This document shows, in pieces, positions 25,007 through 32,369 of a stretch of 64,000 bases of DNA. Position 1 is the first letter of the stretch. Each line of letters starts with the position of its first letter. The stretch comes from Pseudomonas sp. JUb42 (GTDB taxonomy: Bacteria; Pseudomonadota; Gammaproteobacteria; Pseudomonadales; Pseudomonadaceae). A program made the translations under genes and the position numbers. The notes under the pieces were generated by a model, which did not search any database, was not told the DNA's origin, and saw only the letters and a list, made by a program, of their open reading frames with translations. Location: positions 174,947-238,946 of the forward strand of contig NZ_JANUFD010000012.1 in the NCBI RefSeq assembly GCF_024807945.1, read 5' to 3'.

Positions 25007-25984
25007 CTAGCGCATGCCAAAGCCGCCTTCGCGCACTTGCTTGCTGTTGTCCTTGGACACCATCACACAGTCCACTGACTGTTTCTCCGGCTTGTCGGAC
25101 TTGCCGGTGCGCAGGAAGTGGTCGGCCTGCTCCATGGCCATGGCGGCCATCTGAGTCGCCTGCTGCAAGCCGGTCGCGATGATCGGGCCATCACCGGCAA
25201 TCTGCCGGACGACATCGGGGTTGCCGTCGATGCCAACCACTTTGACGTCGCTCTTGCCCGCATTCTTCAACGCCGCTGCGGCGCCGAGGGCCATGGTGTC
25301 GTTGCCGGCCAGCACGCCGACGATATTCGGGTTGGCCTGGATGATCGATTGCATGACGTTGTAGCCCTGGGTCTGGTCCCAGTTGGCCGATTGCTGGGAA
25401 ACCATCTTCAGGTCCGGGATCTGATCAAGCACCCGGTGAAAGCCTTTCGAACGCACATGGGCGTTGACGTCCGAGCTGCGTCCGATCAATTCCACATACT
25501 CGCCCTTGTAACCGACCTGATCAGCGAAGTATTCGGCAACCGAGGTCGCACATTGCGAGTTGTTGGATACGATCTGCGCCGTGGCGATGCCGTTGGCGTT
25601 GACTTCGCGGTCGATGAGAAACACCGGGATCTTCGCTTCCTGTGCCCGCTTGACCGCCGCGATGGAGGAGTCGGAGCCGGCGTTATCGAGAATGATCGCC
25701 GAGGCGTTGTCGCCGATGGCGGTCTGCACCAGACGCAACTGGATATCCGGATCGTCCTGGTGGACCAGGGCGTTAGTCTTGTAGCCGAGCTTTTTCGCGG
25801 CGGCTTCGGCAGTGTCGGATTCGGCCTTGTAGAACGCATTGCTATGGGACGGCGTGATGATCACGATCAGATGATCGGCCGCTTTGAAATCGGCTGCCGA
25901 AGCGGCCAGGGGCAGGAGCGAGGCGGACAATACCGCCAGAGAAAGCAGCGTGCAGGAGAAGAGTCTTTTCATTGTTTTAGTCAT
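25007..25984 (-). CDS. Sugar ABC importer, periplasmic binding protein (RbsB-like)
   Basis: A 325-residue type-1 periplasmic sugar-binding protein. The signal peptide is CTLLSLAVLSASLLPLAASAA, cleaved near residue 30. The mature protein starts with VIITPSHSNAFYKAESD and has DNAGSDSSIAAVKRAQEAKIPVFLIDRE and VLAGNDTMALGAAAAL, typical of ribose-type proteins. It is the last gene of a leftward operon with the permease and ATPase. As this operon is embedded between apiose-degrading genes, D-apiose is the likely ligand. Two start codons (25984 and 25972) are possible; neither has ideal spacing to the GAGGG. Confidence 0.88.
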   Translation of the reverse strand: MTKTMKRLFSCTLLSLAVLSASLLPLAASAADFKAADHLIVIITPSHSNAFYKAESDTAEAAAKKLGYKTNALVHQDDPDIQLRLVQTAIGDNASAIILDNAGSDSSIAAVKRAQEAKIPVFLIDREVNANGIATAQIVSNNSQCATSVAEYFADQVGYKGEYVELIGRSSDVNAHVRSKGFHRVLDQIPDLKMVSQQSANWDQTQGYNVMQSIIQANPNIVGVLAGNDTMALGAAAALKNAGKSDVKVVGIDGNPDVVRQIAGDGPIIATGLQQATQMAAMAMEQADHFLRTGKSDKPEKQSVDCVMVSKDNSKQVREGGFGMR

Positions 25985-26002
25985 CCCTCTATGGAGTAAA
26001 AA

Positions 26003-27106
26003 TCACGCGGCAGTCGTCGGTGAGCCTCGGTCTTCCTGAGCCTTGGCCTGACGCTCCGCACTGGACTTTTCGACACGGCGTTGCAACTGATCGACCACCA
26101 CCGCCAGCACGATCACCGCGCCGGTAATAACGGTCTGCCAGAAGTCTGAAATGCCCACCAGCACCATGCCGTTGCTCAATACCCCGAGCACAAAAGCGCC
26201 GATCAGCGTGCCGCCGATGGTGCCGACGCCGCCGAACAGCGAGGCGCCGCCAAGGACCACCACGGCGATGGCATTGAGTTCGTAGGAGGTGGCGATGGCC
26301 GGGTTGGCAGCGCCCAGGCGCGAGGCGATGATCAGCCCGGCCAGGGCGGCGCAGAATCCGGAAATGGCGTAGGTGCCCATTTTCACCCGACTGACCCGTA
26401 CTCCCGACAGTTCGGCCGCGCGCTCATTGCCGCCGATGGCGAACACCTGGCGGCCAAATACCGTCTTGCGGCTGATGTAAACGGCCACCAGGGTCAGGAT
26501 CAGCATCAGCCAGATCGACACCGGCACCGACAGTACCCGGGCAGTGCCGAGCAGGAGGAAACCACCGTTGTACAGCTCGGCCTGGCCGGCCAGGTCACCG
26601 TAGGTCGCGCCGCCGGAGACCAGCTGCGCGGCGCCGCGAGCCATGTACAGCATGCCCAGGGTCATGATGAACGGTGTGACCTTGAGCCGCGTGATGAACC
26701 AGCCATTGATCGCGCCGACCAATGTACCCAGGGCCAGGCTGAGGATGCACACCACGGGAATGCTGAAGAAGGCCGACACCCCCAGCCACGGCAGGCGTAA
26801 TCCTTCGCTGATCAGATAACCGGCGACCATCGCCGCCAGTCCGGCCACTGCGCCGACGGACAGATCAATCCCGGCCGCGAGAATCACGAAGGTCATGCCA
26901 ATGCCGAGGATGGCGAACACCGCCACTTGCTCGGCGACGATGACCAGGTTGCGTGCCGACAGGAACGAGGGCGCGATGGAAGAAAACAGGATGATCAACA
27001 GCAGCAGGGCGAGATAGGCGCGCAGACGCAACAGCAGTAGCGGTAGCGAGCGCATGCTCAGGGACGGGGATTTGCGGGCAGGCAGGGACAGTGATTCGGC
27101 CATCAT
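26003..27106 (-). CDS. Sugar ABC importer, permease (RbsC-like)
   Basis: A 367-residue membrane protein with about ten helices. RbsC-family signatures are ILGIGMTFVILAAGIDLSVGAVAGL, MTLGMLYMARGAAQL, FAIGGNERAAELSGV (the EAA-like loop that contacts the ATPase) and LNAIAVVVLGGASLFGGVGTIGGTLIGAF. Its start overlaps the ATPase stop (ATGATG at 27101-27106), so either of two adjacent ATGs can be used. It forms the channel of the probable apiose importer. Confidence 0.9.
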   Translation of the reverse strand: MMAESLSLPARKSPSLSMRSLPLLLLRLRAYLALLLLIILFSSIAPSFLSARNLVIVAEQVAVFAILGIGMTFVILAAGIDLSVGAVAGLAAMVAGYLISEGLRLPWLGVSAFFSIPVVCILSLALGTLVGAINGWFITRLKVTPFIMTLGMLYMARGAAQLVSGGATYGDLAGQAELYNGGFLLLGTARVLSVPVSIWLMLILTLVAVYISRKTVFGRQVFAIGGNERAAELSGVRVSRVKMGTYAISGFCAALAGLIIASRLGAANPAIATSYELNAIAVVVLGGASLFGGVGTIGGTLIGAFVLGVLSNGMVLVGISDFWQTVITGAVIVLAVVVDQLQRRVEKSSAERQAKAQEDRGSPTTAA

Positions 27107-28683
27107 GCGGTTTCCTTCTGAATGGGTGCCGGGGTTGTCGGCTCCTTGCGCGAGACTTGCGACCAGCCCACCAGTGTCGGTTCATCCAGTTGCTGGCGGC
27201 TGAGGCTGGCGGTGATACGGCCCTGGCACATCACCAGTGCGCGATCGGCGCCACCGATGATTTCGCCCAGGTCGCTGGAGGCGTAGAGAATGGTCAGACC
27301 GCTCTTGGCCAGGCGGTCCAGCACTTCGAACAGCTCGCGACGAGCCTTGATATCGATTCCCCGGGTCGGCTCATCGAGCAGCAGGACATGGGGTTCGGTG
27401 AGCAGGTTCTTGCCCACCACGACCTTCTGCTGGTTGCCGCCGGACAACGACGATATGGCGATGCCTGCATGCTCGGTCTTGATGTGCAGTTCCCGGATCA
27501 TCCGCGCCACGTCAGCGTCCATGGGCTGGCGGGCCAGGCCATCGGCACGCCGATAGCGGACCAGGTTGGCCAGCAGCAGGTTGTCGCGCACGCTCGCGCT
27601 GGTCACCAGGCCGAGCTTTTGCCGGTCCTCGGGCACCAGGGCGATACCGGCGCGGATGCGTCCGGCGATGTCCTGGCGCAGCGGCAGCACCTGGCCGTTG
27701 AGTTCGATACGGCCGCCGATGGCCTGACGCAGACCGATCAGGGTTTCGAACAACTCGGTGCGGCCGGCGCCCATCAGCCCGTAGAAGGCGACAATCTCGC
27801 CCCGGCGCACGCTGAACGAGACCTTGTTCAACAGCAGCGAACCGCGCTCGCTGGCGACTTCCAGATCGGTCACCCGCAGTACCTCCCGGGCGTCCTCCTG
27901 CTCGCCTGGATCCCTTGCGGCCCGCAGTTCAGTGCTCATCTGGCTGCCGATCATGCGCTCCACCAACCAGTCGATGGTCACGCTGCCGCGCACGCCGGTG
28001 CCCACCAGATTGCCGTCGCGCAACACGGTGAAGTGGTCACCGATCTCGATCAGCTCTTCCAGACGGTGAGAAATGTAAATGATTGAAACGCCCTGGCGCT
28101 TGAGGTCGGCAATCAGGGAGAAGAGGATGCCGACCTCCGCCTCGCTGAGCGAAGAGGTCGGCTCGTCGAGGATCAGCACCTGCACATCGCTGACCAGTAC
28201 CTTGGCAATCTCGATAATCTGCCGCTTGCCGATGCTCAGGTCCTGTACCAGGGCATCGACGTCGATGTCCTGGCCCATGCGCTGCAGGGTGGCCCGGGCC
28301 AGCTGGCGTTGTTCGCCCAATAGCAGTCTGCCGAAACGGCTGCGCCGTTCCTTGCCCATGAACATGTTCTCGGCAACGCTGAGGTTGGGGCACAGGTTGA
28401 GTTCCTGATGGACGATGCCGATTCCCAGCGCCATGGCCTGTCGGGGATTGTCCAGGGTCAGGCTCTCGTCACCGGCAAACAGCTGCCCGGAGGTCGGTTG
28501 CTCGATGCCGGCGAGGATTTTCATCAATGTTGACTTGCCGGCACCGTTCTCGCCGATCAACACATTGACCTTGCCGTGCACCACGTCGAAATCCACGCCC
28601 TTTAGCGCGGTAGTGCCTTGATACACCTTGCGGATCTGCCGGGCACGCATGGCCAGGGGCGCGCCGGAGGAGAAAGCATTCAT
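27103..28683 (-). CDS. Sugar ABC importer, tandem ATPase (RbsA-like)
   Basis: A 526-residue protein with two nucleotide-binding domains. Domain 1 (about 10-250) has GENGAGKSTLMKILAG, the signature LSIGKRQIIEIAK and Walker B VLILDEPTSSL. Domain 2 (about 270-510) has the degenerate GLMGAGRTELFETLIG, signature LSGGNQQKVVVGK and VLLLDEPTRGID. The degenerate second Walker A is normal for the RbsA/MglA group. It lies five bases downstream of the DUF2291 gene and overlaps the permease. Confidence 0.92.
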   Translation of the reverse strand: MNAFSSGAPLAMRARQIRKVYQGTTALKGVDFDVVHGKVNVLIGENGAGKSTLMKILAGIEQPTSGQLFAGDESLTLDNPRQAMALGIGIVHQELNLCPNLSVAENMFMGKERRSRFGRLLLGEQRQLARATLQRMGQDIDVDALVQDLSIGKRQIIEIAKVLVSDVQVLILDEPTSSLSEAEVGILFSLIADLKRQGVSIIYISHRLEELIEIGDHFTVLRDGNLVGTGVRGSVTIDWLVERMIGSQMSTELRAARDPGEQEDAREVLRVTDLEVASERGSLLLNKVSFSVRRGEIVAFYGLMGAGRTELFETLIGLRQAIGGRIELNGQVLPLRQDIAGRIRAGIALVPEDRQKLGLVTSASVRDNLLLANLVRYRRADGLARQPMDADVARMIRELHIKTEHAGIAISSLSGGNQQKVVVGKNLLTEPHVLLLDEPTRGIDIKARRELFEVLDRLAKSGLTILYASSDLGEIIGGADRALVMCQGRITASLSRQQLDEPTLVGWSQVSRKEPTTPAPIQKETA

Positions 28684-28687
28684 CCGG

Positions 28688-29434
28688 CTACTCCTTCACC
28701 GTCAGGCTGACGGGCATGATACGAATCGACGTGGGGGACTGCAGGTTGAACACGCCGACGAAACTGACGGTCTTGCCCAGCAGGCTGGCGGCGGGGGCCT
28801 TGCCATAGGTGCGCGCCAGGGCCTGCTTGTTCAGGGCGGCGGCAACGTCGGCGTATTGGGTCTGATTGGTAAAGGCGTTCAGCGACATATTGCTGGCCAC
28901 GTCGCGCAGCACCGTGCTGATCACCAGCGGCCCGGTCAGCAGTTGAATCTTCTGCTGAGCCAGCTCGGGATGATCGGGAAACTCCAGGGTCAACAGACCC
29001 ATGGGCGACTTGAGATTGGCCTCGGCGACCCGTGCGGTGCCACTGACCACGAAGTTTTTGCTGTTGCCGTCATGATTGACGGCGTAGCGGCTGGCCGCGT
29101 CGGCCGGGTTTGCGGCGATGGCGGCCAGTACCGGTGTCAGGTCGACCACATGCTTGTCCAACATCGGTTGCACGTCGCTGGCCCATTGCTGTTCGACGTA
29201 CTGTTCGGCGTTGAAGCTGTTGATGGCGAACTTCTGGTTCTGCCCTTGGGCGTTGGCGCTTTGCGCAGTATTGAAGACAACCCGGCCGGTAGCCGGATCC
29301 AACGGGCGCAAGGTGACGAGCGGGGCACCGATCAGAGTCGTTGCTGCCCATACCGCAGCGGCGACGCCGACGACGGCGATTGCGGGCAGGCCGCGGAAAA
29401 AAACCGACGGTTTGCCGGATACAGTCAAGCTCAT
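28688..29434 (-). CDS. DUF2291-family protein of a sugar ABC operon
   Basis: A 248-residue protein with one N-terminal membrane anchor (about 15-36, LPAIAVVGVAAAVWAATTLIG) and a periplasmic domain. It shows the DUF2291 pattern: FNAEQYVEQQWASDVQPMLDKHVVDL, SRYAVNHDGNSKNFVVSGTARV and a C-terminal VGVFNLQSPTSIRIMPVSL. DUF2291 proteins are commonly encoded with RbsABC-type importers; their function is not established. It is the first gene of the leftward importer operon and shares a 160-base divergent promoter region with the lactonase genes. Confidence 0.8.
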   Translation of the reverse strand: MSLTVSGKPSVFFRGLPAIAVVGVAAAVWAATTLIGAPLVTLRPLDPATGRVVFNTAQSANAQGQNQKFAINSFNAEQYVEQQWASDVQPMLDKHVVDLTPVLAAIAANPADAASRYAVNHDGNSKNFVVSGTARVAEANLKSPMGLLTLEFPDHPELAQQKIQLLTGPLVISTVLRDVASNMSLNAFTNQTQYADVAAALNKQALARTYGKAPAASLLGKTVSFVGVFNLQSPTSIRIMPVSLTVKE

Positions 29435-29596
29435 GCAGATTCTCCTCGCCTTATGGCGTTTTTTTGTACTTGTCAGGAGGTTCAGTCATCACTATATATC
29501 ATCATCATACCAGTTCAAGATAGCGTCTTTTTTCGGCGCTGAAAGCTAGCCTGGTCTAGTTTGCTGTCGTCCAGAACAACAACAGGAGCGTCCTTG
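29435..29596. promoter_or_regulatory. Divergent promoter region of importer and lactonase operons
   Basis: The region between DUF2291 (leftward) and the lactonase N-subunit (rightward) holds the words TCATCAC (29486-29492) and ATCATACC (29504-29511). Both also occur upstream of the MFS-led operon at 17422-17437. AGGAG near 29583 is the lactonase ribosome site. A binding site for the GntR/FCD regulator encoded at 31.6 kb is plausible but not proven. Confidence 0.4.
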
Positions 29597-30325
29597 ATGA
29601 ACCCGTCCCAAGCCCTGGATTACCGCCTCTATGGCACGTTGCAGCCACGTCCCGAGGAGCCACTCACCCGAGTCGGCAGGCTGGATTTTCTTGCCCAGGG
29701 CGCTCAGTTGCGCCGCCTGCGTGCCGACGGACGGGAGATCCTGCGTAGCGTCGGATTGGTCATTCGTGACGGGTTCTGGGGTACGCACAGGCTGTTGGAG
29801 CACCATTGCCAGACCGGGCTTGAAGCAGGCCAGTGGTGGCGCAAGGTGCAGGGCAGCGTGGCGTCGAACGGTGAAGAGCCGGCGCTGGAATGGCAGTTGG
29901 AGATGGCGGTTTGTGAGGAAGGGCTGTCCATCAGGACTCAGCTGCGTGCCCATCGCGATTTCCCGACCTGCCGTGCCGGGTTGACGCTCTTGCACCCTCT
30001 GCATGGGGTGGTCGGCGCGCCGGTCACGGTGATTCACAGTGATGGTCGATCCCAGTCCGGCGCCTTTGCGGATCTGATCAGCCCGAGCCAGCCGTTTTTC
30101 GATATCCAGGGCCTGGTGCACTCACCGATGCCAGGACTGACCCTGGAGTGGCGCTTCAGTGGTGATGTGTTTGAGATGGAGGATCAGCGCAATTGGTCCG
30201 ATGCCTCGTTCAAGACTTATAACCGGCCGCTGGCGTGGCCATGCCCTTATGTCATCGAGGCGGGCCAGTGCATCGAGCAGGGCATCGAGCTGTACGTGCG
30301 GCGTCAGCAGGGGAGTCAGCCATGA
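29597..30325 (+). CDS. D-apionolactonase, N-terminal-domain subunit (split ApnL)
   Basis: A 242-residue beta-sandwich-type protein. It corresponds to the N-terminal domain of ApnL: YRLYGTLQPRPEEPL at the start, HPLHGVVGAPVTVIHSDG, SQPFFDIQGL, and the recognisable DVFEMEDQRNWSDASFKTYN near residue 200. ApnL relatives, as I recall them, are single chains of about 600-650 residues; here the N-domain ends in its own TGA, and the rest is a separate gene starting inside that stop (ATGA, 30322-30325). The ATG at 29597 follows AGGAG. Both subunits are needed in my reading to open D-apionolactone. Confidence 0.75.
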   Translation: MNPSQALDYRLYGTLQPRPEEPLTRVGRLDFLAQGAQLRRLRADGREILRSVGLVIRDGFWGTHRLLEHHCQTGLEAGQWWRKVQGSVASNGEEPALEWQLEMAVCEEGLSIRTQLRAHRDFPTCRAGLTLLHPLHGVVGAPVTVIHSDGRSQSGAFADLISPSQPFFDIQGLVHSPMPGLTLEWRFSGDVFEMEDQRNWSDASFKTYNRPLAWPCPYVIEAGQCIEQGIELYVRRQQGSQP

Positions 30326-31518
30326 ATCCGACACGCATCGTCATCGGTGAACCCTGTACCCAGCCGCTGCCAGCCCTGGGGCACGGACTATGGGTCGACC
30401 ACCTCGAAGACAGCGCCGCCATCGAGGCTCTGATCCGCCAACTGGGCGGCGCGCACCTTGATCTGTTGGTGGATTTGCGGCGCGGCGACGCTCTGGAGCG
30501 ATTGCAGGATGCCTTGCTGCTGTGCCAGCGCACCCGCACCGATGCCTGGCTGTTGGTGATAGTCAGCGACGATGCAGTACAGGCTCAACTGCAGGACCTG
30601 GCCAGCGTTCTCGACAATGCCGCCTGGCAACCCAAAGGCATCCTGACGACCCCTGCGGCCTACCTCGCCAGCTACCAACCCGACGGCCAATGGCCGAGCG
30701 GTCCGACGCCCCAGGACGTGGCGGCAGTGGCGCGCGCATGCCTGCCGGATTACCAGATCGGTGGCGGCGTGCCGACCTACTTCACTGAGCTCAATCGCTG
30801 TCGACCTGCCGCCGGCAGCTTCGATTACCTGACCCATGCCACGTCGCCCATCGTCCATGCCGCCGACGATCGATCGGTCATGGAATCCCTGGAATCGCTG
30901 GGCGATATCGTCCGCTCGGCGCGTTATCTGGCGCACGGCAGGCCCTACCGCATCACGACTTCGGCGATTGGTGCATGGTGCAACCCTTATGGTGGCCAGC
31001 TCGCTGTCAATGCCGAGGGCGAACGCCTGACCCTGAGCAACAGCGATCCGCGCCAGCGCAGTCAGTTCGCCGCCGCCTGGACTCTGGGCCATTACGCCGC
31101 CTTGCAGCGCGCGGGTGCGGACGCCGTGGCGCTTTGGGCGGTAAATGAGCCATTTGCCGTCGCTGCCGCGAACGAGTACTGGCCGACGTTTCATCTATTG
31201 TGTGGTCTGAATCAGGGGCGCGGTAAAACTGCACTCAATGTCAGTGCTTCCTGCGCAGATATCGCCGTGCTGGCTTGGGGCAAGGAGCACGGGGTAGAGG
31301 TCTGGCTGGCTAATCTGAGCGACAGTGAGCAGGCATTCGAACTGAGCGGGGCGAGTATCGTTGGCGTTACGCACCTGGACGCCGACCACTACGACCTGGC
31401 ACTGCATGACTCCGGCTTCATTCACCGGCCCACTTGCGTAGCGCTGGACAAACCGGTCCTCGGGCCCTACGCCGTACTGAAGCTGGACTGCCGACGCGAC
31501 GTTGAGTGTGGCTTATAA
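30322..31518 (+). CDS. apnL: D-apionolactonase, TIM-barrel plus C-terminal-domain subunit (split ApnL)
   Basis: A 398-residue protein. Residues about 20-320 fit a TIM barrel: LDLLVDLRRGDALERLQ, IGGGVPTYFTELNRCRP with likely catalytic acid FTELN, and SIVH/SVMESLESLGDIVRSARYL. About 320-398 is a small beta domain (GVEVWLANLSDSEQAF...VLGPYAVLKLD). The order matches the middle and C-terminal domains of D-apionate lactonase. Combined with the upstream gene the total is 640 residues, the length expected for one ApnL. The four-base ATGA overlap implies coupled translation and a two-subunit enzyme. Confidence 0.75.
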   Translation: MNPTRIVIGEPCTQPLPALGHGLWVDHLEDSAAIEALIRQLGGAHLDLLVDLRRGDALERLQDALLLCQRTRTDAWLLVIVSDDAVQAQLQDLASVLDNAAWQPKGILTTPAAYLASYQPDGQWPSGPTPQDVAAVARACLPDYQIGGGVPTYFTELNRCRPAAGSFDYLTHATSPIVHAADDRSVMESLESLGDIVRSARYLAHGRPYRITTSAIGAWCNPYGGQLAVNAEGERLTLSNSDPRQRSQFAAAWTLGHYAALQRAGADAVALWAVNEPFAVAAANEYWPTFHLLCGLNQGRGKTALNVSASCADIAVLAWGKEHGVEVWLANLSDSEQAFELSGASIVGVTHLDADHYDLALHDSGFIHRPTCVALDKPVLGPYAVLKLDCRRDVECGL

Positions 31519-31568
31519 TCGCGCTACCGTTGCCGCCATTTACGCTTTCACGAAAGAGATGTCGATTA

Positions 31569-32261
31569 ATGTCAGAGATCAAGAAACGCACTATTCAACG
31601 CAAAAAGCTTTCTGACGTCGTCTTCGAGCAATTGATCGGCCTGATTGAAGAGGAAAACCTGCAACCGGGCGACCAGATGCCTGCCGAGCGCGAGCTGATG
31701 GAGAGCTTCGGTGTCGGTCGTCCTGTGGTGCGCGAAGCCATGCAGCGCCTGGCGGGCATGGGCATGATCACCATTCAGCATGGCGAGCGGGCCAAGGTCG
31801 GCCGCGTCGATATGCATTCCATGATCGGTCAGATCGACCTGGCGGCGCGGCATCTGCTTTCCAGTTCGGCCAAGAATGTTGACCATTTGCGCCAGGCGCG
31901 CGAGTTCTTCGAAACGGGCCTGGTGAAAATCGCCGCGCAGAACGCCACGCCAGCGGATGTGGTGCGACTGGAAACCGCCCTGGCCAAGATGCACAAATAC
32001 CGTGAAACCGATGAGTTCATCCCGGCGGACATGGAGTTCCATGCCGAGATTGCCCGTATATCCGGCAACCCCATCTATGTCGCCATTTCCCACGCGATAC
32101 TGGAATGGATGGCGGATTATCGCGAAGACATGCTGCGTTTCAAGGGGCGTGAACTGACGCTCAAAGAGCACGAAATCATCCTGGGCTTTATCAAGGCCAA
32201 TGACCCGGCAGGTGCGGAAAAAGCGATGCATCATCACCTGGTCGAACGCGGCGAAGAGTAG
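31569..32261 (+). CDS. GntR/FadR-family (FCD) transcriptional regulator
   Basis: A 230-residue regulator. The N-terminal winged HTH (about 8-75) has LSDVVFEQLIGLIEEENLQPGDQMPAERELMESFGVGRPVVREAMQ; the C-terminal FCD domain (about 95-225) has Asp/His metal-site text DMEFHAEIARISGNPIY and HHHLVERGEE. It follows the lactonase genes by 50 bases and a terminator follows it. It most likely represses the surrounding apiose genes and responds to a pathway acid. The ATG at 31569 is chosen over the open upstream frame because the preceding residues overlap the lactonase end. Confidence 0.88.
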   Translation: MSEIKKRTIQRKKLSDVVFEQLIGLIEEENLQPGDQMPAERELMESFGVGRPVVREAMQRLAGMGMITIQHGERAKVGRVDMHSMIGQIDLAARHLLSSSAKNVDHLRQAREFFETGLVKIAAQNATPADVVRLETALAKMHKYRETDEFIPADMEFHAEIARISGNPIYVAISHAILEWMADYREDMLRFKGRELTLKEHEIILGFIKANDPAGAEKAMHHHLVERGEE

Positions 32262-32323
32262 TCTGCCGGGACGCCCGCCCGCAGGTTTGCCGGGCAGGAC
32301 CACTCCTGAGGCTAATCAAAATC

Positions 32324-32355
32324 TTCGCGGTGGGCCTATTGCAGGCCCACGCGAA
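32324..32355. terminator. Strong hairpin between convergent genes
   Basis: TTCGCG then TGGGCCT (32324-32337, one bulged G) pairs with AGGCCCA then CGCGAA (32342-32355). It lies between the GntR gene and the convergent TonB receptor. There is no long T-run, so it may act as a bidirectional terminator or a transcript-end stabiliser. Confidence 0.6.
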
Positions 32356-32369
32356 CCATCAAGGCGTGC

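Noticed and set aside
27103..28683. Defective second ATPase domain in the apiose importer
   Set aside because: The changed second Walker A (GLMGAGRTE) is standard for RbsA/MglA-type tandem ATPases.
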